Positions 36,166-49,400 are shown, numbered from the stretch's first letter. The stretch: 64,000 nucleotides of DNA from Anseranas semipalmata (GCA_013399115.1 VXAA01001900.1:33778-97777), one strand, 5' to 3'. Made by a program: numbers and translations. The notes: generated by a model from the sequence alone, not told the origin.

Positions 36166-36208
36166 TTTTTTGTTGTGTTGTTGTGTTGTTTGTTTGTTTG
36201 TTTGTTTT
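36166..36208 (+). repeat. (GTT)/(GTTTT) grading to (GTTT)n microsatellite
   Basis: T run, GTTGTGTTGTTGTGTT, then five GTTT units (36188-36208). Confidence 0.95.
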
Positions 36209-36640
36209 GACTGAATTTTGCAAGCAGTTTAAACAGCATTTTCAAGTTATGATACGACATGTTCAGCAGTGGTATCCACGTAAGTGCCACTGTGATTTCT
36301 TTCACAGGATCACGTTCTTTGCTGACTTGTTGATACTGAATCTCTTCAGTGCAAGGTTTCCCTTTCAGAGATACTTAGATTTCTGTTGGATGTCTTTAAA
36401 AATAAGTAATATCAAGAAGGAACTAAATATTGTACTGAAAAGACAACTTTAGAACACAAATGAACTGAATGCATATATCTTGTTTGCACTGTCCACATGG
36501 TACTTAGTGAAGGCATATACACATGTTATGATGTTACATGTATTGTAACCATTTTATTGTAGTGGGAAATTCTTCAAATAAAAAGGTGACTGGAGAACTA
36601 CGTTTTTTTCCCTAAACCGGATTGCAGAATTCATCTATCC

Positions 36641-36674
36641 TTTTTATTTATTTATTTATTTATTTATTTATTTT
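36641..36674 (+). repeat. (TTTA)n microsatellite
   Basis: Seven or more TTTA units with flanking T runs. Confidence 0.95.
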
Positions 36675-38223
36675 GCTAAGCCATGTAATCCATCAGGAAT
36701 GTATGCAGCTATAATATGAATACAAAGACCATACTTTGGGATATTAATCAAAAGAAAGAGGAGGTCACAACCTCTTTCTCTCTCTCAGTCATTCCAGTTA
36801 ATCCTTGTCTGATCAAATAAGATAAAAATCCATATGTTGAATTACGTAAGACAAGACGGAATGGAGCATAATAAAAATTCCCACTCCAAGAAAGTTATCC
36901 TATAGATTTCCACTGAAGGTTTTTTTTGTGCGTTTTCCTCTTAAACATCTTCTCAAAATGTTGTCAGAAAGAACCTACAGAAATGCAGGGACCTGTAGCA
37001 TTTCTTAAAAGAAAATACTTGTAAAAGAAATACTCCACATAACTGTTCTAACTAACACTGTCTGTTTTGTCTAAATGATCAGAAAAGTTTGTCAATGTAT
37101 ATTATAAATACTTGCTTACTGCTGAGAAGACTGAAGCATTTGCTGATATTCAGAGAGCCAGGGTCAGATTCACACAATAGTCCTGAAACAAAAATTTCAA
37201 GCAAACACTTGGACTGATATAAAAGCAAATTTCAGACATTTTTGATTCAACTACAGATAATTTAGATGGTAATATCTGGCTCAATTTTCTATGTTCCTTT
37301 CACTTGATCTTGCTAGCTCTGGAAGAGGCAAGAAAATTCTTCCATTTAAATACCACAAAAAGCCAAGCTTTTATTTGAGTTGTGCTTATTTTCTTGAAAA
37401 ATGGAATAGCAAAGAATAAGAAGCAATCTAAGTATTTAAAACAAATATGATAAATTACTTGTCTGTTATATATTTTGATAACTTTGATCCTAATGAGACT
37501 TGAAAGTAGTCATACAGGTGCAAATCAAGCATCTTTCTCAAAAGTCTTACTGACTTGGTTCTTTTTTCCAACGATCGATATAATAAAGAGCTAACTGCAT
37601 TTTAATAACTATATATTTTTTTAATTCCCAAGGGAAAGTTTATAGAAGGGTACATATATTAAGGTATGAATAGGCTTTCATTCATACAGAGCACTAATAA
37701 CAAATCCTGATAGTAAGAGTTTATAGTATAACAACTCTGGATATTGAAGGCTGCAACCAAGAATAAAATAGAGCGATGATAAAGTCTGCAAGACACTGAA
37801 CATTAAAGACTACTCTGATTAAGACAGAGCACATAATTAATCATTGAGGTGGTCTGGAATTCTTCAAGGCAAGGCCCCCACAAAAGCTAGAATATGTAAA
37901 TGCAGTATAGGAGTATTTAGTCACCATCAAAAGAGCAGTCTGCAAAAATCCAGACCTTCTACTTCTGCAACTGTTAGTTGATTGTAACTACTGACTGGAA
38001 GGACTGACTTGGGCCTACAGTGCTGTCGCACATACCCAGGAGTGCTGTGTTTAATTACATTTTGGGGTTTAGCTCCAGAAATTAGTTGCTTCAATAAGAT
38101 AGCCTTTATTTACTGACAGACCTGGCACTGCACAATGCAGCACATGCAAAAGCAGTGCCTCTCCTCCATACTTCCCATTCCTGGGGAAGCTGTACTCACT
38201 ACTGTGCAGTTTCCAAAACAGCA

Positions 38224-38540
38224 TTTTTTTTTTTTTTAACCAAAATGGTCTAACATTTATTAAACTTAATTCTTGATTGATGCTCCCAGGCCCATGACAA
38301 GAGCCAGCAGCCCATCATAGGCCCATCTCCACAAGCTCAGAGGAGCACAGAGGCACAGCAGCACGAGGGGAACCCAAATTAAGGATTCAGAGGACAGGGC
38401 ACCCTGTCAGGTGTGTCGCTGGAGACTCTCAGCCCCAGTGTCCAGGTGTGAATCCCATCAAGATGAGTCAGGGCAAGACGAGTAGTGTCAGTGACTGGGC
38501 AGACTCAGTATGCAAGCCCTGCTATTGGAGGGATCCACAC
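38224..38540 (-). pseudogene. Possible minus-strand retrocopy 3' end (unidentified)
   Basis: Read on the minus strand, a sequence distinctly richer in GC than its surroundings (about 38540 down to 38280) leads to AATAAA (38261-38256) and, after 18 bases, a run of fourteen A (38237-38224). This is the layout of a polyadenylated transcript copied back into the genome. The minus strand has no long frame, so it would be mostly 3' UTR of an mRNA I do not recognise. A decayed LTR or other retroelement is an alternative. Confidence 0.3.
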
Positions 38541-38544
38541 ACTA

Positions 38545-38640
38545 CATATGTGTATGTGTATATGTGTATATGCTTATATGTGTATATGTGTATATGAGTA
38601 TATGGGTATATGTGTATATATGTATATATGTATATATGTA
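38545..38640 (+). repeat. TATATG/TGTATATG microsatellite
   Basis: Alternating TATATG and TGTATATG units with point variants (GCTTATATG, GAGTATATG, GGGTATATG). A Cys/Met/Tyr/Val repeat frame crosses it and is an artefact. Confidence 0.9.
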
Positions 38641-38971
38641 CTAGTGGGCATCCATCCTGCTCAGCCAGAGAGGGGAACAGGATGAGGCCATCAATGCTGT
38701 TTGTGTCTTTGTAAGTGCTGAGTGTTTCTATCTGTGTTATCTGGTTGACCGTGTATATGCGTATATATGTGGCACGTTGGTGTGCTTTGTTCGCCTACTG
38801 TGAATATGTGCTCAGCCTTGTTACTTGTTGGACCTGGGGACACGGAGCTGCAGCAGCCTCACCTTTACTGGGCTGCTGGTTTCCACCCTGTTCACTAACA
38901 CTGATATTTGGAATTGACATATTAACTATATTTTTTCTAATAATCTATCATTAATTTTTGAGAGTTTTGTA
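38641..38971. other. GC-richer island of uncertain origin
   Basis: Includes GGGGACACGGAGCTGCAGCA and GGGCTGCTGG, which resemble phrases of avian retroelement 3' regions, but I could not place them in a family. Confidence 0.3.
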
Positions 38972-39311
38972 CTGTCATTTGGACTTAGGCATCACCACTG
39001 AAATATCACCACTGCTATGGTGACAAGGTCTGTTTTTATCCACAGTGATCTCTCCTAGAGTTAACTTCCTTGACTTGCTCTGCTGTTTAACCAGGATTCT
39101 CTCAGGCAAAACAGAAACCTTCATGGCCCTGCTACCCTTCTTTTCTGAAAGCTGAAGCAGATGCTGTCTGCTGCTTTGGCACACCATTTTGATTATCATT
39201 GCAGCCAGCCGAGGTACTATTATGCCAGCTGTAGTGTGCCTGGCAATCATGTACTTAGCATTTACAGCCTGCTATTTACTTGTAGCTTTTGTCTCTCAGG
39301 AGAACAATAGT
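38972..39311. other. Region open on both strands (no gene call)
   Basis: On the minus strand, 38972-39250 is a 91-codon ATG-to-TGA frame rich in Lys/Arg/Ser with a plausible mix of residues (QSSRQHLLQLSEKKG, KLTLGEITVDKNRP). On the plus strand, about 39155-39319 encodes a strongly hydrophobic run (HTILIIIAASRG, VVCLAIMYLAFTACYLLVAF). Both cannot be under selection in overlapping phase. Neither is recognised and both may be chance. Confidence 0.2.
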
Positions 39312-41299
39312 CTCAACTAGTGTATGTTAACATTTTTAATGTTAATATACTCGTTTCTGTTTCAGTTAATGCAAATAAAATGACTGCTACTTTCTGCAGG
39401 GAGGCATAATTTCCATGGGGCTTTCTGTTAAGAACTTGTTTGGTTGGTACATATAAAAAATCTTGATAAATCTGTTCATCTCTTTTTATATGATACATTT
39501 ATAAAACATTCATTATCCTTCCCAGATTTTTCAATACCTACACAACAGTTGTGTTTACAACTTATTGTATTTATTTTTTCTTCAACATTTTAAGGCTCCT
39601 TATCTTCATTCCTTAGATAAACTGTTTCAGCTTGAACTGAGACGAAAGCTCAGTGAAAGATTTTATTCATTTATTTAGCCATAGAAATAAATGACTTGTG
39701 ATTGCTTTAGCTAATGTTGGCACCTGATGAACAAAAAAAAAAAAAAAAGAAAAAGAAAAAGGAAAATAATATACCAAGGGACTACAGCCAAAGCCTGTTT
39801 TTACAGTCTAACACTGAGTTTTATTCAGTGCTGTGAACCACAAAGCAGTGGTCTCCAGTTTGACGCTACTGTTGTAAAAAGACAATGCCAGACTCCATGA
39901 TTTGGTCTTTCACTAATTTAATATTCTCAGTGTGTTAGTACTAGAAAATCTTTGTTTACCATTTCCAGTTTCTCTGACAAATTATTAAATTTTACATCCT
40001 CTGAAGATTCTTAAGTAGCAGCACTTTCAGAAGAGACTCAAATTAGGTGGAAGCATCCTAGTGAGTCCATGGTTTCCAGAAGTCCCTGAGAAGCAGGACT
40101 GCAGTGTGTGTGGTGCCAGAGCATCACATTTGCACTCCCTGATGCAGCACTTGAAAAGCTTAATCTCCTCCAGCTTTGCTGAGGTACTGGCAAAGGGTAA
40201 CACAGACACTTTGTGTCAGTAACATCTCTTCTATACTGCTGTCTTTCTTCATATGAAATAGACATTTTTGTTCCTTTTGCTTTAGCCTGATAACATGTTC
40301 TTGTTTGAGACTTTCTCAGTGTTTCTGGTGAACTTTTCTATTGTTTCTCAATAAATCAGCTTTGCAAAGGTTAATATTTTGTAGCTTGTCATAGATTTTG
40401 ATCCAGTATTCTTTAAAAAAATCTGATCTCCTGAAAAAAAGCATTTGACACTCTTAATCCTCTGTGCATGCTGGTAATCATCAGGTAGATCCCGCCTCTT
40501 TACAAGAAGTGGAGTTTCTAGAAGCATGGATCTTTGAAAAGAACTGAATATCCAATTATACATCATGCTACATGTGCCTAAAAACTTCTGATCTCTATTT
40601 CATCTCTTAGAGAGAAGCCCCTCCTCAAACTGCAAGAGTGGCCTTCCAAGATGAAATGAGTCACAAACTTTCCTACAGTTTCACTTCCCTTTTGTACAAA
40701 TATAGTCAAAAACATATTGTCTCATATTTCAACTTTACATGGGATGCAGTCATTATCTATGTTTTGTTAGTTTCCAAGCTAAGGAAAAGCTTTTGACTCA
40801 ATTAAGTATATCATTATGCTATATCCTTCAACTTATTTTTCTTTTCCTTATGACCCAGGCTTTGCAGATTCAAACAAAGTTACCTTTTAATATGCTTGTT
40901 GTCTTTCATATTTTCAGAGTTATTAATGTCTAACTGTTCTCTGACCTGTTTGATTCTTCTCTTTGAGTTATTTGCTTTTATTTTGATTAGGTATTTACTT
41001 TTGCTAGTTCATCATTTACAGTGCCCAAAATAAGTGTTCATTATTCTGTGATGTTTTCCTTCATCTTTGCTTAATAAAAATAATTTGCTCCTTCATTGTC
41101 TCACTCACAGAATTCTCATGCGTGAGAGGCTAGATTACTTAAAGGTACAATCCTTAGTATCAGGGGACTATCCAGGCCCAAAGGAAAAAGGCAGATTGTA
41201 TTGCAAAGTCACACAGTGGTTCCTGGTTAAACTCACTAATAGTGTGTGCAAAAGGGTGAAAACAACTGTATGTACATACAACCAAATCTGGAAGCATGA
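39312..41299. other. AT-rich unique sequence
   Basis: Holds an A-rich run at about 39732-39765. No repeat family or coding block recognised. Confidence 0.5.
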
Positions 41300-41519
41300 C
41301 ATTTTCAGGTGTATGCCCTAGCATTGTTCCAGTGTTGCACAGGAGCAAGATCTGGGTTCTCACCTGCCATGCCCTGCTCTCCAAAGTGGAGCTACAGCTG
41401 CTTGTTCTGGGCAGCCAAAAGATCAGGCAAGAGTCATTGTGGTTGGGAAATCAAAGCAGGAAGGGCTATGATGGTGCATGCTGCTCATGAACTCAAGTCA
41501 ATGGTTCCTGCTCCTTACA

Positions 41520-41590
41520 TTCACACCACTCTGAACTTCTCCAGGTATGTCTTTATTCTCTTGTTACCATATCCTTCTTGTTGCCAGGTG
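41520..41590 (+). promoter_or_regulatory. Two CCAG|GT junction motifs after pyrimidine-rich stretches
   Basis: TTCTCCAG|GTATGT (junction 41544/41545) and CTTCTTGTTGCCAG|GTGAAA (junction 41587/41588) both place an acceptor-like CAG directly against a donor-like GT. They resemble weak recursive splice sites; the donor parts are less consensus than at 21682. Confidence 0.2.
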
Positions 41591-43200
41591 AAAATATAAA
41601 ATTTTATGCAAAAATTTTATGCCAAATTTTATGCATTATGGCAGAGAAGGGGTAACTGGTGCAGTGTTTATTCTCTTTATTGCTGAACCAAAAGGCCTTA
41701 ACAGAGCCTCTTTTCCAAGCCTACGGAAAAATTAACTCCCACTGTGTGGAAAATAACCACAAAAATACTGCATTTAATTAGTGTGTGGGAACACTTTATG
41801 GCAAATAGGTTGAGAAGAAATGAAAATTCTCCTCACCATGCTGCAAGCAATTCTTCTATTTCAATTTTTATAATTAATTGTGACTGAAATTATGTGTTTT
41901 ATGAGCCCCAGCTTTATTTTATTGGTTGTTACTACTACCGTCTGTGGGTGTATATCTTTCATGGTGAAGGATATATTTTCTGCTTGGCTATGGTTCTATT
42001 TCAGCTTTCAGGTGTCCTTGCCATATTGCATTATTTATTCAAGAGAAAAAGATTAAGACTTTCCCTTGAAGAGTTTTAAAAGACTTGCTAAAAGCTGAGT
42101 TTCTTTCTTTCTTTCCTCTTATTTTTTTGGCTTCGTATCGCTTTTTGTAAGTACTTTGCTGCATAGAGGTTTCTCTATGATAAATTGAAATTTAATTTTG
42201 GTATACACTCTTCCATTCAACCATCACCTTAGGAATTCACATTTATATCACTTATATTGTTTTATATTCAGTTCTAGGCTTTCTCTTTTCTCTCGAGCCC
42301 AATTACCACTGAAAGAAAATCTGTTAGGAAGTGGGGCTTTTTGAAAGTGCCCTGTCAGCTATTTGGAGAGGGGCCAATCCATAGCAGAACTTATATATGC
42401 TCAAATAAATAAATATATGTATATATGTATATGTGTATGTAAAAGGAATGTAGGAGGGGGTAGACAAGTGAAAACAGGAATTAGTGAAGACAAATGACAG
42501 GAAATCGTGTATGTTGGTGTGGGGGGAAGAGAATGAGTATGAGAGGAAGGGAGGAAGAGGATAATAATTCACCTTTTGGTTCTGGAAGTTTCTGCTGAGC
42601 AAACAGATGCTCTTCCTCTTGATATCAACAGGAATCTGAGTACATACAAAGTGCAGACCTCATTTGATAGATTTGGAAAGAAGCTGCATAACTGAGTTAA
42701 GTGATGCTAATGGAAGGGGGAGAGGTTCTTTTATCTTGACTCATAAATCCAGGCCCTTATTAATGCATGCACAGTGTCTAGTTTCAGGAGATTCCTTTGG
42801 TTTTGCTTGTTGCTTGCAGTCAGCATTATCATTCCCTCACTAATGCTGCAGTGAGGAACGTGAAGGTTCCTAATGTAAAGCACGCTTTCCTACCCTACAT
42901 CATCTATGCTAGAAAGAAAACCCTAATTTAAAATGTGAATTTTAGTATATGCCACAAACTTTCTACAAAATGTACATACTTATCAGATCTTCTTACATTA
43001 TACCTCAGCAAAACTAATCAAAGATTACTCTTTCATGCCAGCATGAGTGTGTTGTTCCAAAATGCTAGTAATCAAACAACTACTGCACCCTGGGCAGAAG
43101 TTCACACAACCATCAAACACATTTTTCTTTGTCATCTTGCTAAGAAAATGAAATTCAGAACCCTCTGCTGAAGGTAAATAATGCTATAGCTAAAGTTTAT

Positions 43201-43202
<2 letters not shown>
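41591..43202. other. AT-rich unique sequence
   Basis: Begins with three near-copies of AAATTTTATGC (about 41598-41634) and includes a TA/TATG array at 42404-42440. Frames of 60-92 codons look random. Confidence 0.5.
42404..42440 (+). repeat. (AAAT)/(TATATG) microsatellite
   Basis: CAAATAAATAAATATATGTA followed by TATATG/TGTATG units. Confidence 0.85.

Positions 43203-43244
<42 letters not shown>
43203..43244 (+). repeat. (AAT)14 microsatellite
   Basis: About fourteen perfect AAT units ending in an A run. Confidence 0.95.
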
Positions 43245-43247
<3 letters not shown>

Positions 43248-46200
43248 GGACAGAAAATGTAATAGTATTCAGTTTCACATCAGTTTTAACATTGTACATG
43301 CACCTTAAGTTAAGGAATAGAAGTTGACACTATATATAGGGATAGACATGAAAGCCTGAAAAGCCAAAGTTGCTGCAAGAATCATAATGAAATTCTCCAA
43401 GGCTTATGCAAAGCAAGATTTACAATTGTAGCATTTTACTATATAAATATAGATTTAATTATTTTTTATAACTAAATTCCAGTCAAACAACAATAAAACT
43501 CAAGACTCAACAGTGAGCTGTTCAGATTGCAAATATTGCCACACAGTAAATTATCAAAACCTAAAAAGTCCAACTAAATCTTTAGTATAGATTGACATTA
43601 GTTCCCAAGTTTGGCTGAGATCCTGGAGGAACCAATAAGTTTGTGATTCTAACTCCAGAACAGGGGTGGCAATTAGGAAAGTTGGGATCTTCTGATTTAA
43701 CAGTGTATTCCTTAGCTGGTCATCTGTTCTTGATATTTTGCAAAATAATTAATAATTCTTCTTACTTTGCCAAGGCCCCAGAGAAGCAGGAAAATATTAT
43801 TCTCGTTCTAGTTATCTAGATAACGCAACCTGCTCGGTGTCATTCAGAGCTCCTGCAGCAGAGTCAGGAATCTGAATGCTACATTTCTGAATCCAGCCTC
43901 AGGGCACAATCACGAAGCATTTTTGAACCTCTATCTAATGTAACATACAAGGCAAAACCATGAAACACTGCTCACAAACACTGCTAAGAGCGCCATTGCC
44001 CATAGATGGTTATGGTTGGGGCAATAGGTACAGGATAACTGAGAGGTTGATTACAACACTTTTGTAATAAGAGTCCACCACTGGCATTGTGAGCATGCAG
44101 TTGCATGGCATGCAGATGTTCCTTGTAAATGCTCCTTTATGTAATGGAGCTTCTTTGGTTCAGTCACGTTGTATTCCTTCATTCAGAACCAGATAGGAAC
44201 CCAATTCTACAGTATCCTACTAAAACTTGCAGGATATTTTTAATTCTTCTTGTATACAACCTGAATTTTGACTGATACAGGTAATGAATTTTTGAATAGC
44301 TTTCAGAGCAGCATAGGTTGGAGAGATACTCAGATCTCAGCAAAACAGACGTATTTTGGCAATTACTGAGGCCACAAGATGGTTTTAAAGAAAATGAAGG
44401 ACAATATTTTGCCAGAAGGAAGTTTATGTTTGAAATCATGCAAACATATCACAGGATAGTATATCTAAATTAATCATCAATCTATTCATTGTAGTAAGAA
44501 AAAGTAATGGAAGAGAGAAAAAGGTAATGGTTCCAGGATTCACTCCCACAGCATTCTCAAAGAAGCCATTTCTTACCCACAGCTTCAAGACTGAAGTTTC
44601 AGAATAAGCTCTGCAAGTTTACAGGCAATATACGCTTGGTAGAGAGAGGAATCTACTCGTCCTTTGAAGGAAGACCTACAGTTTGGCCAAGAAACAATGC
44701 TTCTTTGTAGGAAGCATAGCGGTGAACCTGAAACTAAGATCTGTTTTTTAGCTCTTTCCTCATCAGGTTTCTCAGAACTTCATTAAAGCAAAGTCATCTC
44801 ATGTTCAGTTAGCAAAAGCAATTGCTTTGGGGAAAAGTTGTGCAGATGTACATGCCTCACTTTGGATGAGCCAAGGATAGCTCAGAGAAACACAAACTTG
44901 CTGCTCCAGGAAGAGCTTCAGCCCCTGTGAGCACCAGGGAATGACTCCTCAGAACGTATATCTTTGGCCCATGTGACTGTCAAAACTTGTTCCAAGATCC
45001 TGCAGGTACAGATCTGTTAGTATAGAAAACACTGAAAAATTGACAGGGATCAACCTTTCCTATAGGGGCAAAGAACATTATAATTAATACTGTATGCCAA
45101 GTTTTCCTACTGATTGCTGAAAGTTGGCAAATCTACAGTTACTTCAATGTTATTATTCACAACAATGTTGCAAACTTTGAGCATGCTTGCTACTAGCTGC
45201 TGTGGGAAGAGCTGTCACAATCTTAATGGTATGAAGAACCAACTCTACATTTCCACTGACTAGTTTAATGTGAATTTCCCACAGATAGTCTGACATTTCC
45301 AGGTACAGTTCTGAAAGGCTACTTCTTTCAGACAGCAGAAGTGTGCCTTTCATTGGCCACTTACAAGTTTTAAGCTTATAGCAATTGAACTAGATAACAG
45401 CAAATACTTTCTGATCTGAGTTGCAGTGCTGGAGCTAGATGTATGTGGGTCACATCAGCTTTGATATTCTATATAAAGTCCCACCATGTGTTATTAGCCC
45501 TCATGGCCTTCCTCTAAATCACTGGTCTACAAGAAGAAATATAAAATGAAGAAAAAATCTCATGCTGTTTTCTAGCAGGTTTAAATTTAGTTTTAGAGGC
45601 CTGTCGTACTTTCAGACATTTCCCACATTAAAAATGCTAAGGTTTTAAATAGACTTGTAGGAAATGGCTTCTTGAACAGTTAAGTGGTTGCACCCTGGAC
45701 ACTATCAAGTTGTTTCATTGCTTTGTCAGTACAACTCTTCACAGCTGTGGGTAGTTTGTATCCAATAACATCTTCAAGCAAAACAAACAGGCAAAAAGAG
45801 TTATTTCCTAAGCAAATAAATGGTTTAGATATATCTCCTTATTCTAACATCGTTTGTGGCTATTTGCTACATAATGAAATTTTTATTATTCAGTCATAAC
45901 AACTGTCTTACCACTGCCTCTTTTTGGTTCAAAGGGAGCTTTGGAAGTCAACATTGCTGTGTGTCAGACTTACGACAAGATGAGAATGAGAGAATTATTC
46001 ATACCTATGCTTACAGTCATTGTATTGCAGACTCTTATTCTTTTCAGTAAATTCATTGTAACATATTTCTTCTATCTATTGTCTTTTTAATACCAGAAAA
46101 TGTTTCTGTCTCTTCCTTGCTTGTAAACACAATATTTTGTCCTAATCTGAAACCACTAGTTACTGAATGTTCACTGACAACTTTTTCTAATTTATTTGTT

Positions 46201-46307
46201 TGGAATTGGGTTCACACTGTCTTCTTCTTAAATTCCTTGTTCAGGAGCAGGCATAGCCAGAGCTTTCTATCAAAGGTTTTACAGGCTGAATTCTGGAGTA
46301 TGCTCTT
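43245..46307. other. AT-rich unique sequence
   Basis: No repeat family or gene recognised. The longest frame is 86 codons (44179-44439, minus). Confidence 0.5.
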
Positions 46308-46370
46308 GGGCTGAAATCCTGGTCTTTTTGAAAGACACAGAAGCTTTCACTGGAGCCAGGATTTCACAGC
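46308..46370. repeat. Ancient palindromic (MITE-like) amniote repeat, copy 2
   Basis: TGAAATCCTGG (46312-46322) and CCAGGATTTCA (46356-46366) are perfect 11-bp inverted arms, inside wider imperfect arms (GGGCTGAAATCCTGGTC / GGAGCCAGGATTTCACAGC). This copy is closer to the remembered arm sequence than the one at 2825-2889. A partial third motif, GGCTGAATTCTGGAG, lies just upstream at about 46284. Confidence 0.65.
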
Positions 46371-48927
46371 TCTATTAGTCTTCTGTTGTAGGTAGGAGAG
46401 CTGCAGTGGGCAATGATATCTATCTCGGGTGGTAGGTGAATTGTGCTGCTGAAGGCAAAGAGCTAGAAGTGTACCTGAAATTACTGATAGGGAGATTAGA
46501 AAATCTGGAGTGGTTGGAACCAGCCTAAAAATAGTGATTTTGAACAGATTGTTTCAGAAACAGGCAAGAAAAATCATATTAAGCCCCATTTCCAAAGCTA
46601 CTATGCATGAAATTTGCAGAAAGTGCACGATGGGTATTAAAGGAGGCTGGGGAAGGATGAAGATGCTAGGTAGCATCCTCCAGTTGTTCCCCACAGGTGT
46701 TAGGAGGAAAGCTGCTGGGGCTTTCCCTCACTGGTGCAGGAGGTTCTCACTGGTTGTCTTCTGACTGCAAAAGCATGTCAGATGCAAGGACAGTGGAAAT
46801 AGCGGGTTTATCACTGCTCCAAACTGCAGAGCTGCCAGATAGGGACCCCCAGACAGCCCCAGTGACTTGATTTTCTATCCTTTAAGTTCTTTTTTTCCCC
46901 CTCTCAGATTTTTTGCTTTTGACACCTGGATCCTCTCCTAAATAAACAACCACCCCCATTACTTTTTCCCTGTTGGACCTAGTTTTGCTATAACTATTTG
47001 GTATTTCTGATACTTCCTCTGCATCTGCTCCCTGAAAAGTCCCTAATTTTCCCTATTAAATAGCTGTAAAGTTCTTTGTGAGAAAAAGCTGTACCTCTAA
47101 ACAACCTAAGAATAACGATCCAGCTATTCTTTATGACATTGTAAGTAACTTTTTTAGTTCTTCATGGTGTTATTTGTTATGCACAGCAACTTTCTCATGC
47201 CATGTCCAGTAGCTTCTCACATCCTGCTCTGTTAGCTTGACCTAGCTGGGGGCCTCTGTGACCTATTCATCTACCCATAGCCTTAACACTTAGGCTAAAA
47301 AGTTTTACAATCCACATTGCAGAGAAAAACTTTGAAAGAAAGCATGAATACTTTTTAACATTAATTCTGTACACCTTGTATTGTCTTGGCTGAGCTTTCC
47401 GACACACAGTTCAGAGCATTGCTTTAAATGTATGCAGTTCTGATAGCTGATGTGGGCAGGGTTAATTTTTCTGTACTGAATATTTTTGTTCAGTTAAATT
47501 AATAAAACTGGTTTTACCTATTCCAAACATATTTGCATAAAGGAATACCAAAGGCTAAGAAGTAAAAAATAAAGAGTCTAGATTTGGAAAGCAGTACAAC
47601 TTGAAAGGCACCATGAACAGCAAATCATGAAAGATGGACCTATGGACATGACAGGAAGTTCTTCCTGCCCCGCCCTGTCTTGCCCTTCAAGAGCCATGAA
47701 GTTTTACCAAATTTTTATCAAAGCAAAATTTGTGCCTTCAGCTCCAAACCTCAATGCTCAAAGAGCATCTCTGAAATATAATAGCCAACAGAAAATGTGA
47801 AGCTATCGCCTTTGAAGTGGGGAATAGTGGAAACTTCTTTAAAACAGTTAAGGAGGAGTATTCCTTAAAATCTGTGGTAAAAAAAAAATGAAGATAAAAC
47901 CTGGGTGAAAACATCCATACCTTTGAGAAATCTGACAGAAGCTAACAAATAACTACTAACATTTAAAGAACAAACAATATACACACAGACAGACAGAAAG
48001 GGAATCCCATTTGCTTTATCTACAGTCAGTCAGTGAGAGAATTACAAATTTAAGAGCTCAGAAGTGGAACAGTTAAGGAGATTAATACATTTGTTGGTTG
48101 TTATTTGAAGCTGTAACTTAAAAAAGAAAAAAGAAAGAAAAAAAAAACACCAAAAACCAAACTGCTTCAGATTAAATTATATTTATGGTTCACTGCCCAA
48201 TAAAACACCTGGCAGAGCTGTAGATCTTGAAAATCCCTTTTTGTTCCGACTGAAAACTTTTCTTTAGAAAAATAAATCATTTATCTGCAGGAAATTGAAA
48301 CAGGAAGCTGGTGAAATACTGTCCTGTTGTTTTGCTTGGTTATCTCAAGTAGCATTTAAATGTGATTTTGCTCTCTTGGATCACAGAATCAAATTCCAAA
48401 TTGTATAACACTGTTCCTCAGTCAACCTTCAGCTAAGTAGAGCACTTTGAGCCAAAGCTTAACCTGGACAAAGCTTTGGACTTAAGGCAATAAATGTAAA
48501 TGGCTTTTATGAGCCTTAAATTTGTTAGACAATGCACTATCCGAGTGCATGTTAAAAACATTCAGACTGTCTTGAAAGACTAAAGCAAATAACATAGACT
48601 GAATTCTCATTATGCATATTCTTAGTTTGTCCCCCATTTTGAGGTCATGAGGAATGGAAATCATTTCTTATGGACAGACTCATAGCCAAGATGCAGATTT
48701 TTCAAGCTGTGACATAAACTAAGGAAAGGCAACTTGGTGAAGGCTAAATAGTCTGTGATTACTCCAGTGGTCTGAAACTAGTTATGGAGATAGAATGTGA
48801 AGGAAGGATATGACAGCAATGCACACTCAAAATCATTTATTCAAATATGCTCAATTCAGTAAGAGATGAATAAAGTATGGTCCTGTAATGATCTTAGCAG
48901 ACAAAGGGAAGAATTACAGAAAAAATA
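46371..48927. other. AT-rich unique sequence
   Basis: No gene or repeat family recognised. A-rich stretch at about 48119-48150. Confidence 0.5.
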
Positions 48928-48975
48928 ATCTGGAAAAGACTTTGGGAGGTCACCTAGTCCATCTCTTTGTTCAAA
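48928..48975 (-). mobile_element. Old CR1 LINE 3' fragment
   Basis: TCTGGAAAAGACTTTGGGAG followed by GTCACCTAGTCCATCTC is the reverse-strand pattern of the CR1 3' end (in other copies, GGAAGGGACCTCTGGAGGTC and ATCTAGTCCAACC). Diverged and short. Confidence 0.55.
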
Positions 48976-49400
48976 CATTTAAGACTAGAAATGAAGAAAA
49001 TACTGAGACTCAAATAAAAAGTTGGGTTCTGCTGCAGAAGTGACATGGAAAGATATCTTCATGAAGACTGAATATATTTTAGATTTTCTCATGTGGGAAC
49101 ACCAAGTCAACTACTAGTGCTATGCACTACAGGCTAAGGAAGACAGGTTTTTAGTGAATTGTTTTTTTTGTGTGATTGATTGGTTTGTTCACTGTGCTAC
49201 ATTAAGGCTATATAACTAGCCTGTCCCTACTTGAACCTTACAGAATCCTTTCTAAAGTTAAGGTTATAAGATCTACTGTTATGTGACACCAGAGAGCCCA
49301 CACAGGAGGGAGTTCATGAGAGTTCATTCTTTCCTACATTGATTCTCTGAACCTTAATTTAGACAAAGCTCAAACTTCCACCTACCCTCTACCTCACTTT

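Larger units (their letters stand above)
35643..38223. other. AT-rich unique sequence with T-rich microsatellites
   Basis: Contains the GTTT and TTTA arrays listed separately. An 89-codon frame (36183-36452) begins inside the GTTT array and is not considered a gene. Confidence 0.5.
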
